From contig CAJOEP010000003.1 in the NCBI GenBank assembly GCA_905233445.1, forward strand, positions 1-64,000: a stretch of DNA of 64,000 nucleotides, given 5' to 3'. The position numbers and the translations under genes are program-made. The DNA comes from an uncultured Bacteroidales bacterium (lineage in GTDB: Bacteria > Bacteroidota > Bacteroidia > Bacteroidales > F082). Positions 43,908 to 52,174 of this stretch are shown here, in pieces (within the stretch, counting starts at the first letter, position 1; every line of letters begins with the position of its first letter). The notes under the pieces were generated by a model, which saw only the letters and a program-made list of their open reading frames with translations, had not been told where the DNA came from and did not search any database.

Positions 43908-45005
43908 ATGAAATTGTTTCCAGGCCTCGAGAAGGCATATACGAAAGAGCACAAACGCGCTGGTGAAGCACAGGAGATGGCATATTTCATCGCCTTCGGT
44001 CCTATCATCTTCCAAGTTGGACGTTTGATGATAAAATTCGGCATCCTCGACATGCTTCGCGACAGCGAAAAAGGCATGACGATGGCTGAGATAGCAGCAA
44101 AGACTGGACTTTCCGACTACGCCGTAAAGGTCTTGATGGAAGGCTCTCTCTGCATCGGATTGGTAATTTTGGACAAAGACACCGACCGTTTCACCATGTC
44201 GAAGACCGGTTTCTTCCTCCTCACTGACCCCGCCATCCGCGTGAACATCGACTTCAACCACGACGTCAATTACGAAGGCTGGTTTAAGCTCGCAGAGGCT
44301 CTGAAAGAAGGAAAACCTGCAGGTTTGGAGCATTTCGGCGACTGGCCGACGATTTATGAAGGTCTTTCGCAACTGCCGGCAGACGTGCAGAAGAGCTGGT
44401 TCGGATTCGACCATTTCTACTCAGACCACTCTTTCGACCAAGCATTGCAGATTGTGTTCAGCAACAAGCCGAAGACCTTGCTCGACGTTGGCGGAAACAC
44501 TGGCCGTTGGGCTTTAAAATGCGTTGATTTCGATGAAAATGTCAACGTCACCATCATGGATCTACCTCAGCAGCTCGATATGATGAAGAAATACACCAAA
44601 GGCAAGAAAGGCTTCGAACGAATCGACGGCTATGGAATCAATTTGCTTGACAAAGCTCAGCAGTTCCCGACAAACAAGCATTACGACATCATCTGGATGA
44701 GCCAGTTCCTTGACTGCTTTGGCGAAGACGAGATTTTGAGCATAGTTTCAAGAGCTGCGAAAATCATGAATAAAGACAGCCGTTTGTGCATCATGGAGAC
44801 ATTCTGGGACCGCCAGAACTACCCTGCCGCCGCTTTCGCGTTGACGATGACATCGTTGTATTTCACAGCATTAGCTAATGGAAACAGCAAGATGTATCAT
44901 TCCGACGATATGGAACGTCTCGTGAAGAAAGCAGGTCTGGAGGTTGAAACGATTCATGACGGATTGGGACACGGCCACAGCATTATGATTTGCAAGAAAA
45001 AATAA
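43908..45005 (+). CDS. SAM-dependent methyltransferase (O-methyltransferase-like)
   Basis: The 365-residue protein has an N-terminal winged-helix/dimerisation part (about 60-110; MTMAEIAAKTGLSDYAVKVLMEG) and a class I SAM-binding domain with LLDVGGNTGRWALK near residue 190, ending GHGHSIMICKK. This matches the COMT-like plant/bacterial O-methyltransferases, which methylate phenolic or small acid substrates. In the operon it may methylate the aryl head group or the ring. The true position is unknown. Confidence 0.8.
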   Translation: MKLFPGLEKAYTKEHKRAGEAQEMAYFIAFGPIIFQVGRLMIKFGILDMLRDSEKGMTMAEIAAKTGLSDYAVKVLMEGSLCIGLVILDKDTDRFTMSKTGFFLLTDPAIRVNIDFNHDVNYEGWFKLAEALKEGKPAGLEHFGDWPTIYEGLSQLPADVQKSWFGFDHFYSDHSFDQALQIVFSNKPKTLLDVGGNTGRWALKCVDFDENVNVTIMDLPQQLDMMKKYTKGKKGFERIDGYGINLLDKAQQFPTNKHYDIIWMSQFLDCFGEDEILSIVSRAAKIMNKDSRLCIMETFWDRQNYPAAAFALTMTSLYFTALANGNSKMYHSDDMERLVKKAGLEVETIHDGLGHGHSIMICKKK

Positions 45006-45009
45006 AATG

Positions 45010-45037
45010 GTAGAGACGCACGGCCGTGCGTCTGTAC
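45010..45037. repeat. GAGACG-family palindrome within the operon
   Basis: Arms GTAGAGACG (45010-45018) and CGTCTGTAC (45029-45037) enclose the perfect palindrome CACGGCCGTG. It occupies most of the 63-base gap between the methyltransferase and the first ACP, the longest non-coding gap of the main operon. Confidence 0.85.
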
Positions 45038-45068
45038 AGATTAAAATGAATATCAAACATTTCAAAAT

Positions 45069-45311
45069 ATGAATAGACAAGAAATTGAAGCAAAAGTCAG
45101 AGAGTTCATGGTTGAGGACCTTGAGCTTGACGAAGAGAAGATTAAGCCGGAGGCTCGTCTGAAGGAAGACATCGGCATCGACAGTCTCGATTTCGTTGAC
45201 ATCGTGGTCATCGTCGAACGCAAATTCGGTTTCAAGATCAAGACCGAAGAGATGGCTAATGTCAAGACATTCAATCAGTTCTGCGATTATATTGAGAAGA
45301 AGACGGCCTAA
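45069..45311 (+). CDS. Acyl carrier protein 1
   Basis: The 80-residue ACP carries the phosphopantetheine serine in DIGIDSLDFVDIVV and is strongly acidic. In the aryl-polyene system two distinct ACPs are usual, one for chain growth. It follows the palindrome and precedes the LpxL-like acyltransferase by two bases. Confidence 0.93.
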   Translation: MNRQEIEAKVREFMVEDLELDEEKIKPEARLKEDIGIDSLDFVDIVVIVERKFGFKIKTEEMANVKTFNQFCDYIEKKTA

Positions 45312-45313
45312 GT

Positions 45314-46207
45314 ATGGCAGAAGCACTGCAACATAACGAATGGTCGGGCAAGACTGACGGACAGCCTTGGATGCAGCGATCGCTCATCACCATTTTCCGT
45401 GTAGTGCCTTTGTGGCTACCTTACGGAATTATGGCGTTGGTGGTGCCTTTCTATATGATTTTCAATAGGAAAGGCTACAAGGCGATGTATCGTTTCTTCC
45501 GCGATAGGTTCATTTTTGGACCTTGGAAATCGTTTTGGAAGGTCTATGCCAACCATTTTAAATTCGGTCAGATTATATTGGACCGTTTCGGCGTGTATGC
45601 AGGCAAAAAATACCGTTTCATCACTGAGGGTCAAGAACTTATGGATGAATTGGAGAAACATCCTGAAGGATTTGTAAACTTAAGCAGTCATGTAGGCAAC
45701 TATGAGATAGCAGGTTATTCATTAAAGCCTAAATCAAAGAGATTCAACGCTTTAGTGTATGCTGGTGAGACGGCGACAGTGATGGAAAACCGTCAGAAGA
45801 TGCTTTCGCAGAACAACATGAGCATGATTCTGGTTAGAGAAGACATGTCGCATCTGTTCGCATTGAATTCTGCCATCGACAATGGAGAAATTGTCAGTAT
45901 GCCCGCAGACCGCATCTATGGCTCGCAAAAAGCTGCAGAATGTGAATTTTTTGGCGAGAAAGTGAGATTTCCGTTAGGAGCCTTCGCCTTGGCGGCACAA
46001 AAAAACGTATCGATGCTTGCTGTATTCGTGATGAAGGAAGGTTACAAGACATATCACGCCTATGTTCGTGAAATTCAATGTGATAGAGATGCAAAGATAC
46101 GTGAGCAGATGAATCAGCTGGCACAAAATTTCGCAGAGAACCTCGAGGAAATCGTGAGAAAATACCCTACGCAATGGTTCAACTATTTTGATTTTTGGAA
46201 ACAATGA
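45314..46207 (+). CDS. LpxL/HtrB-like acyltransferase
   Basis: The 297-residue protein has one N-terminal membrane segment (LPYGIMALVVPFYMIF) and the LpxL/HtrB-type motif LSSHVGNYEIAGY (H-x4-E) near residue 125, followed by SMPADRIYG. Family members transfer acyl chains from ACP onto lipids at the inner membrane. In aryl-polyene clusters such acyltransferases are thought to attach the polyene to a lipid anchor. Its stop overlaps the next gene by ATGA. Confidence 0.8.
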   Translation: MAEALQHNEWSGKTDGQPWMQRSLITIFRVVPLWLPYGIMALVVPFYMIFNRKGYKAMYRFFRDRFIFGPWKSFWKVYANHFKFGQIILDRFGVYAGKKYRFITEGQELMDELEKHPEGFVNLSSHVGNYEIAGYSLKPKSKRFNALVYAGETATVMENRQKMLSQNNMSMILVREDMSHLFALNSAIDNGEIVSMPADRIYGSQKAAECEFFGEKVRFPLGAFALAAQKNVSMLAVFVMKEGYKTYHAYVREIQCDRDAKIREQMNQLAQNFAENLEEIVRKYPTQWFNYFDFWKQ

Positions 46208-46641
46208 GAAAAATCGAGGACATAACGCTAAACGAACTGTTGCCGCAGCGACCGCCATTCGTGATGATTGACAGGCTGGTGTCGTGCGACGAAGTGTTTG
46301 CTGTGACCGAGTTGGCCGTTCGTGAAGATAATATTTTCATTGATAATGAACGACTTACATCTTCAGGATTGATTGAAAACATAGCTCAAACATGCGCAGC
46401 GAGGATAGGTTACATCAATCTTAACAAAGGCGGAACGGTGAAAATCGGGGTCATAGGAGCGATTAGCAACCTTGATATTGCAAGAACTCCAAAAGTTGGT
46501 GAGAAACTTGTGACAACGATAGAATTGATTAGCGAAGTCATGCAGATGACACTGGTTGAGGCCGTAGTAAGAATCGGTGATGAGGAAATAGTCCGCGCCA
46601 GCATGAAAATAGCGTTAACTGATAAAGAATCAAAAGATTAG
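46204..46641 (+). CDS. Hotdog-fold dehydratase-like protein (ApeP type)
   Basis: The 145-residue hotdog protein starts MRKIEDITLNELLPQRPPFVMIDRL. After NERLTSSGLIENIAQTCAARIGYI it lacks the HFPGxPIxPG motif that holds the catalytic His of FabZ. This resembles the ApeP-type accessory dehydratases of aryl-polyene clusters, which look similar. It may act together with the canonical dehydratase at 51797-52174. The ATG at 46204 overlaps the preceding stop, so I used it in preference to the upstream in-frame codon. Confidence 0.72.
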   Translation: MRKIEDITLNELLPQRPPFVMIDRLVSCDEVFAVTELAVREDNIFIDNERLTSSGLIENIAQTCAARIGYINLNKGGTVKIGVIGAISNLDIARTPKVGEKLVTTIELISEVMQMTLVEAVVRIGDEEIVRASMKIALTDKESKD

Positions 46642-46643
46642 CA

Positions 46644-47762
46644 ATGATAGTCTGTGTAGCGCATAATATCATCTCGCCACTCGGCAGCAACTCTGCGGAA
46701 AACTACGCCGCCGTGAAGTCGGGCAAGTCTGCATTGAGAAAATACGACGGACTTTGGGGCTTGCCAGAGCCTTTCGTGGCATCATTGCTTGACAGAAACG
46801 CTTTCACAGACAAAAGATATACAATTGACGAACAGATTGTAATCGCTTCAATATCAAAGGCTTTAAAGCAAACAGACATTGATGTAAAATCGTCGAAGGT
46901 GCTTTTCATCATTTCGACCACCAAAGGCAACGTTTTTTTACTTGACAAAAACGAAAACGTTTTTCCCCAAGAGAGAATTCGCCTCGGAGTTATGGCAAGA
47001 GAGGTGACCAAGCACTTTGGCAATCCCAATGAGCCCATCATAGTGTCAAATGCTTGTATTTCAGGCGTTTGTGCACAGATTGAGGCAATGCGATATCTTG
47101 AAAGCGGGGAATATGACTATGTCGTCGTGTGCGGCGTGGATGTACAGTCGTCGTTCATTGTGTCTGGTTTTCAGTCGTTTAAGGCACTTTCACCCGTCGA
47201 ATGCAAGCCTTTCGATGCAAACAGACAAGGTTTGAATTTAGGTGATGCCGCCGCCACTATCATATATACAAAAAAAGATAAAGTTAATGATAATGAATGG
47301 GTTGCATGTCGTGGAGCAATTAGAAACGACGCCAACCACATCTCAGGACCGTCAAGAACCGGTGAAGGCAGTTTTAGAGCTTTGAGAATCGCTTTAGGCG
47401 ACCTCGAACCTGAAAAACTGGCATTCATCAACGCACATGGAACAGCTACGCCATACAACGACGAGATGGAGTCAATAGCCATTGAAAGAGCGGGTTTGGC
47501 TGGCGTTCCCGTAAACTCGATGAAAGGATATTACGGTCACACAATGGGAGCGGCAGGAGTTCTCGAAACCATCATCTCAATGCAGGCTGTAGATGACCAT
47601 AACATATTGGGTACCAGAGGTTTCGACACTTTAGGAGTGACACATCCTCTCGTTGTATCAAATCAAAACAGAGCGACCGAAAAACGCACTTTCATCAAGC
47701 TTTTATCTGGATTTGGAGGCTGTAATGCGGCACTTCTCATGGCGAAAGGAGGTCTCAAATGA
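46644..47762 (+). CDS. Beta-ketoacyl-ACP synthase 2 of the polyene operon
   Basis: The 372-residue ketosynthase is shorter than FabF (about 410). It keeps Cys138 in VSNACISGVCAQ, His in NAHGTATPYNDE, and His in KGYYGHTMGAAG, and ends LLSGFGGCNAALLM. The whole catalytic triad is therefore present. The ACISGV loop differs from the ACASG of ketosynthase 1, hinting at a different acyl substrate. It overlaps the next gene by ATGA. Confidence 0.86.
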   Translation: MIVCVAHNIISPLGSNSAENYAAVKSGKSALRKYDGLWGLPEPFVASLLDRNAFTDKRYTIDEQIVIASISKALKQTDIDVKSSKVLFIISTTKGNVFLLDKNENVFPQERIRLGVMAREVTKHFGNPNEPIIVSNACISGVCAQIEAMRYLESGEYDYVVVCGVDVQSSFIVSGFQSFKALSPVECKPFDANRQGLNLGDAAATIIYTKKDKVNDNEWVACRGAIRNDANHISGPSRTGEGSFRALRIALGDLEPEKLAFINAHGTATPYNDEMESIAIERAGLAGVPVNSMKGYYGHTMGAAGVLETIISMQAVDDHNILGTRGFDTLGVTHPLVVSNQNRATEKRTFIKLLSGFGGCNAALLMAKGGLK

Positions 47763-48316
47763 TGAAACACAGCGTCATAATAACTCCCGAGCATGTGCTT
47801 GTAGATGGTAATCCATTGATGCACAATGAGAAAGGCTCTGCTTCACTGACAGAATTATATCGCAATCATATAGGAGATTATCCGAAGTTTTTCAAAATGG
47901 ACACCTTGAGCAAATTAGGATTCATAGCTTCGGAACTCCTTTTAAATGCTGAAGGAAACAGAAGCTTCGAGCCTCGCGAAGACCGTGCCGTCATCTTGTT
48001 CAACCGACATGCGTCGTTGCAAGCTGACACGGCATATCAGGCGACGATACAAGACCCTGATAACTTCTTCCCTAGCCCGGCGGCCTTTGTTTACACCTTG
48101 CCGAACATCGTGACAGGCGAAATCGCCATACGTAACAAGTATTTCGGCGAGACCTCATTCATGGTGATTGACGATTTCGACGAGAAAATCATTATAAAAA
48201 ACCTTGAAAACGCATTCCAGGACCCAATCACAAAAAGCATCATCGGCGGCTGGGTCGATTGCAGCGACGAGGAACATTTTGAAGCAAAAATGTTTTTAAT
48301 GGAAAAAGAAATTTAA
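47759..48316 (+). CDS. Free-standing degenerate ketosynthase-like fragment
   Basis: The 185-residue protein looks like the N-terminal half of a thiolase-fold ketosynthase: FFKMDTLSKLGFIASELLL, then AVILFNRHASLQADTAYQ, FPSPAAFVYTLPNIVTGEIAIRNKYFGE. The nucleophile Cys and both His of a true ketosynthase are absent, and the C-terminal half is missing. It could pair with another ketosynthase as a chain-length-factor-like or structural partner. It is coupled by ATGA overlap to ketosynthase 2. The resemblance is by eye. Confidence 0.65.
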   Translation: MMKHSVIITPEHVLVDGNPLMHNEKGSASLTELYRNHIGDYPKFFKMDTLSKLGFIASELLLNAEGNRSFEPREDRAVILFNRHASLQADTAYQATIQDPDNFFPSPAAFVYTLPNIVTGEIAIRNKYFGETSFMVIDDFDEKIIIKNLENAFQDPITKSIIGGWVDCSDEEHFEAKMFLMEKEI

Positions 48317-48347
48317 ATCTTTAAATTTTGAATTTTAAATAATAGTT

Positions 48348-48605
48348 ATGGACGAATTGATTTACACACTGAAACAGCAGATTATTGAGGCTTTGAACCT
48401 CGAAGACATGAAACCTGAAGACATCGACGAGAACGCCACATTGTTTGGCGAAGGTCTCGGTCTCGACAGCATTGACGCTCTTGAACTTATCGTGATGATG
48501 GAGAAGAATTACGGCATCAAGTTACAGGACCCTACACAGGGCAAGGAAATCTTCAAGTCGGTGGCTGTGATGGCTGATTTTATAGCGAAAAACAGAACAA
48601 AATAA
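48348..48605 (+). CDS. Acyl carrier protein 2
   Basis: The 85-residue ACP has the phosphopantetheine serine in GLGLDSIDALELIV, typical of the second aryl-polyene ACP. The next gene starts immediately after its stop. The 31-base gap before it is A/T-rich. Confidence 0.93.
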   Translation: MDELIYTLKQQIIEALNLEDMKPEDIDENATLFGEGLGLDSIDALELIVMMEKNYGIKLQDPTQGKEIFKSVAVMADFIAKNRTK

Positions 48606-50855
48606 ATGACAAAACCGATTTTGATAACGGGTACGGGCGTCGTTTCGGCTATCGGATGCGGCAAGGAGCAGACTTTGGACGCTTTGCTGAACAACCGCAC
48701 TGGCGTGGGACCGCTTGTCTATCTCAAGACGGAGCACAAGGAATTTCCCGTCGGCGAAGTCAAGATGAGCGACTACGAGATGCGTAAGTACTTGAATATC
48801 AATAACGACACAATCACTACACGTACTGCTTTGATGGGCATGATTGCCCTTGATGAAGCGTTAAAGGAGGCGAAAATCACCTCAGAGATGCTTCCAAACG
48901 TGGGTTTTATCTCTGGAACCACGGTCGGCGGCATGGACATGAGCGAGCAGTTTTACCTCGATTATGTCAACAACGATAATCACAAGGAATACATTGCCGT
49001 GCACGACTGTGGAAGTTGCTCGGAGATGACGGCAAAGCACTTCGGAAAGTTCGCTTTTATCACCACGCTATCGACAGCATGTTCGTCGGCAGCAAACGCT
49101 ATCATATTGGGAGCCAACATGATACGTCGCGGAGAGGCGGATATCGTTGTCGTGGGTGGCAGTGAGTGCATCACCAAGTTCCACCTCAACGGTTTCAACT
49201 CGCTGATGATTTTGGACACACAATGGTGCCGTCCGTTTGATGCGACACGTGCCGGGTTAAACCTTGGCGAAGGCGCGGCTTACCTCGTTTTGGAATCGGA
49301 AGAAAGCGCAAAGAAGCGCGGTGTGAAGGCACAAGCCATACTTTCGAGCTACGGCAACGCCTGCGATGCCTTTCACCAGACGGCATCGTCACCCGACGGC
49401 GAAGGAGCCTTCAGAGCGATGAAAGAAGCACTTGAACTCGCTGACATTCAACCAGATAAGATTGACTACATCAACGCACACGGCACTGGAACGCCAAACA
49501 ACGACTTAAGCGAAAGCCAAGCCGTGAAACGACTTTTCGGGGATAACGTGCCTCCGATGTCGTCAACGAAACAATTCACAGGACACACCACAAGCGCCTC
49601 TGGTTCCATTGAAGCAGTGTTCTGTATCTTGGCTTTGCAAAACGGATTTTTGCCAGTTAATTTGAACTGGTCACAGCCAATGGACGACGGCATAGTCCCT
49701 GTGCATCAAGCAGTTAAGAAAGAACTGAAGCATATTTTGTGCAACGCTTTCGGGTTCGGAGGCAACGATTCATCGCTTTTGATTTCAAAAGACATGAGAC
49801 ACGAGACTACGAGACACGAGACTGAGGGACAAGAGTCTCACGTCACAGGTCCCGAAGTCTCGCGTCCACTGTTTGTGCTTTCGGCGAAACAGATTTCTGT
49901 GCAGCAGCCTTTGAGCGAAGACTGGATGACGCAACCAATTGAGTATCAGACGCCTTTCAACCGTTCCATTGACCCGAGTTTCAAGGAATACATCCCTCCT
50001 ATCGAAGCTCGAAGAATGGGAAAGATTCTGAAACGTGCCATAGCGACCTCGAAAGAAGCCATTAAAGCATCAGGTTTGGAAAGCGTTGACGCCATCATCA
50101 CTGGGACAGGCTACGGATGCATAGAAAACACCGAGTTTTTCCTAGAATCTCTGTCGAAAGAAGGCGAACAGATGCTCAGCCCGACGTATTTCATGCAATC
50201 TACGCACAACACCATCAGCTCGTTGGTGGCGATTCAGACAAAAAACCACGGCTACAACGTGACTTACGCGCACAAAGGCATATCGTTCGACAGTGCCTTG
50301 CAGGACGCGGTTTTGCAGATGCGTTTGGGCAAGATAAACTCAGCCCTTGTCGGTGGTCACGATGAGTTGACCCCAACATTTTATCAAATCTTGAAAAAAG
50401 GCGGAATGATGGGTCTGGATGACGAAATGTGCGGCGAATCAGCTGTTTCTGTTGTTTTAGGCTCGAAAAGCGACAATTATCTTTGCAAGTTAGTGAATTT
50501 CAAGATGTTACACAAGCCAACAATGGAACAATTGAAGGCCGTCGCCGCTGATTTCAAAGCTGATCATATCCTTACCGGAATAAGTGGAAATCACAAAAGC
50601 GATGTGGCATATTTGGAAGAATGCAAAGAGTTGTTTAGCGGTGCTAAATTATTGAAATACAAGCATTTATTTGGCGAAAGTTTCACCTCATCAGGTATCG
50701 GGTTTTATGTGGCGGCACAATGCTTGAAGGCTGGTAGAATTCCAGCTCATCTGTTTGTAAATCCGCAAGAAACTATAGACAATAAGCCATCTAACATATT
50801 GATTTTCAATCATTCAGATGGAGACAATTATTCATTAACTCTATTGGAGGCATAA
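48606..50855 (+). CDS. Ketosynthase fused to a chain-length-factor-like half
   Basis: The 749-residue protein has two thiolase-fold halves. Residues about 1-395 are an active-looking ketosynthase: Cys159 in LSTACSSAANAI, NAHGTGTPNNDLS, and KQFTGHTTSASGS. Residues about 423-749 look ketosynthase-derived (IITGTGYGCIENTEFFLESL, YFMQSTHNTISSLVAIQTK, SALVGGHDE) but have YAHKGISFDSAL where the Cys should be, like a KSbeta/CLF. In type II systems KSalpha and KSbeta are separate genes; here they form one chain. The linker (about 397-422) is translated from a repeat (49794-49860). Confidence 0.82.
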   Translation: MTKPILITGTGVVSAIGCGKEQTLDALLNNRTGVGPLVYLKTEHKEFPVGEVKMSDYEMRKYLNINNDTITTRTALMGMIALDEALKEAKITSEMLPNVGFISGTTVGGMDMSEQFYLDYVNNDNHKEYIAVHDCGSCSEMTAKHFGKFAFITTLSTACSSAANAIILGANMIRRGEADIVVVGGSECITKFHLNGFNSLMILDTQWCRPFDATRAGLNLGEGAAYLVLESEESAKKRGVKAQAILSSYGNACDAFHQTASSPDGEGAFRAMKEALELADIQPDKIDYINAHGTGTPNNDLSESQAVKRLFGDNVPPMSSTKQFTGHTTSASGSIEAVFCILALQNGFLPVNLNWSQPMDDGIVPVHQAVKKELKHILCNAFGFGGNDSSLLISKDMRHETTRHETEGQESHVTGPEVSRPLFVLSAKQISVQQPLSEDWMTQPIEYQTPFNRSIDPSFKEYIPPIEARRMGKILKRAIATSKEAIKASGLESVDAIITGTGYGCIENTEFFLESLSKEGEQMLSPTYFMQSTHNTISSLVAIQTKNHGYNVTYAHKGISFDSALQDAVLQMRLGKINSALVGGHDELTPTFYQILKKGGMMGLDDEMCGESAVSVVLGSKSDNYLCKLVNFKMLHKPTMEQLKAVAADFKADHILTGISGNHKSDVAYLEECKELFSGAKLLKYKHLFGESFTSSGIGFYVAAQCLKAGRIPAHLFVNPQETIDNKPSNILIFNHSDGDNYSLTLLEA
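49794..49860 (+). repeat. GAGACACGAGAC-type repeat at the KS-CLF junction
   Basis: Units GAGACACGAGACT and close variants are repeated and read in frame as RHETTRHETEGQESH. A related sequence (GACTCGCGTCCCGTGTC) lies at 60507-60523 in front of the PaaK-like gene. Confidence 0.7.
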
Positions 50856-50857
50856 TT

Positions 50858-51211
50858 ATGTGGAGATTATTGGAATTGGTAGCGGTACAGACGTTTTTCC
50901 TCACTGGCGGTCAGGTTTTCCTGAAGCTAGCAATGGAAAAACTCCCTAAATTTGAATGGTCATGGGCATATTTCAAAGCCGTTTTGGTCGATTGGTGGCT
51001 GCTTGCATGCGGTATCAGCTTCGGCGCAGCTACGGTTTTGTGGCTTTACATACTCAAAAAATTCCCATTCAGCCAAGCATATCCCCTCACAAGCCTCTCA
51101 TTCGTGTTCGGGATGATTGCTGCGTGGTTGGTTTTCGGCGAAGCTGTACCTCTCTCCCGTTGGATTGGCTTGATTTTAGTTGTCTCAGGCTGTTTCTTAA
51201 TTATGAAATGA
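50858..51211 (+). CDS. Small DMT/SMR-type membrane protein
   Basis: The 117-residue protein has four membrane helices (LELVAVQTFFLTGGQVFLKLA, WWLLACGISFGAATVLWLYIL, YPLTSLSFVFGMIAAWLVFGE, WIGLILVVSGCFLIM), like EamA/SMR and ArnE-ArnF-like small transporters. PLTSLSFVFGMIAA with a conserved Glu near VFGEAVPL supports this. It could help flip the polyene-lipid or its carrier. A good Shine-Dalgarno, GGAGG (50846-50850), stands seven bases before the ATG, rare in this window. Confidence 0.78.
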   Translation: MWRLLELVAVQTFFLTGGQVFLKLAMEKLPKFEWSWAYFKAVLVDWWLLACGISFGAATVLWLYILKKFPFSQAYPLTSLSFVFGMIAAWLVFGEAVPLSRWIGLILVVSGCFLIMK

Positions 51212-51212
51212 C

Positions 51213-51806
51213 ATGAAAAAGTTATATATCATTGGTTTTCTGATGCTTACAAGCATTTTCAGCTTCGCTCAATCTGAAGAAGAAGTGATGAATATGTTAA
51301 CTCAGACAGCCGCCTCAATGCAATGCATGAATTGTCGTTTTACGCAACAAAAAACAATGGCGATGCTTGAGCAACCGACTGTGGCAGAAGGACTTATGAG
51401 TTATAATTCACCAGATAAGATGCGTTGGGAATACACTTCGCCCTACTCTTTCGCACTTTTAGTCGATGGTGAGAAAATCACAAAAATAACCGACGGCAAC
51501 GAAGAGGTTCTTGACGCGAAATCAGGAAGGATGTATCAAGGCATTGTGAACATCATCATGAGTAGCGCAACGGGCAAAAAACTATTCGACAAATCAATGT
51601 TTGATGTAGTGATTACTGACGATGGCGAGTTTTGGAAATCCGAGATGAAACCCAAGAAAAACAACATGAAACGAATGTTTTCGATGCTTATTTTTTATTT
51701 TGGTAAAGACAACAACATCATCAACAAAGTCGAAATGGTTGAATCTGGCGGTGACGTGACTACAATACAATTTTATGACATGAAAATCAATGAGTTATGC
51801 GACTGA
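51213..51806 (+). CDS. LolA-like outer-membrane lipoprotein carrier protein
   Basis: The 197-residue protein has a signal peptide (MKKLYIIGFLMLTSIFSFAQ) and the LolA fold: CRFTQQKTMAMLEQPTVAEGLMSYNSPDKMRWEY, FALLVDGEKITKITDG and FDKSMFDVVITDDGEFW. LolA shuttles lipid-modified molecules through the periplasm. Aryl-polyene clusters typically encode such a carrier, so it probably moves the finished pigment to the outer membrane. Its last codons overlap the next gene's start. Confidence 0.85.
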   Translation: MKKLYIIGFLMLTSIFSFAQSEEEVMNMLTQTAASMQCMNCRFTQQKTMAMLEQPTVAEGLMSYNSPDKMRWEYTSPYSFALLVDGEKITKITDGNEEVLDAKSGRMYQGIVNIIMSSATGKKLFDKSMFDVVITDDGEFWKSEMKPKKNNMKRMFSMLIFYFGKDNNIINKVEMVESGGDVTTIQFYDMKINELCD

Positions 51807-52174
51807 CGGAAGGCTTCTTCATAGTTGAAACAACAAACGACACGGAAAACGGTTTTGAGGCTGTTTTGCGCACAAATCCGGAGCATCCGATTTACAAGGC
51901 GCATTTCCCTGGAAACCCAATAACACCAGGCGTTTGCATCATTCAAGCTGCTGGAGAATTACTCGAAAACCAGCTTGGTCGCAAGCTCTATCTGAAAACC
52001 GTCAAAAATGTAAAGTTTCTGTCGGTCATCATTCCGGAAGAAGGTAAAAAAATAAAATATAGTTTTTCAAACATTATTGAAGACGACAGCATTGTTAAAA
52101 CTCAGGTTTTGGTCAGCGATGATGCCGCCGTTTACGCAAAAATATCATTGATTTTCAGCAATGTACGACTCTAA
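51797..52174 (+). CDS. FabZ/FabA-like 3-hydroxyacyl-ACP dehydratase (ApeI type)
   Basis: The 125-residue hotdog protein has the canonical motif EHPIYKAHFPGNPITPGVCIIQAAGE, including the catalytic His of HFPGNP and the downstream acidic residue. It would dehydrate the beta-hydroxyacyl-ACP at each polyene cycle. The start at 51797 overlaps lolA by 10 bases. The next gene starts within its last codons, so lolA, this gene and the GT2 gene are translationally linked. Confidence 0.88.
   Translation: MRLTEGFFIVETTNDTENGFEAVLRTNPEHPIYKAHFPGNPITPGVCIIQAAGELLENQLGRKLYLKTVKNVKFLSVIIPEEGKKIKYSFSNIIEDDSIVKTQVLVSDDAAVYAKISLIFSNVRL

Noticed and set aside
43902-44414. A 170-residue open frame on the minus strand across the methyltransferase
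   Set aside because: It is antisense to a gene with a clear SAM-binding motif and has no recognisable domain.
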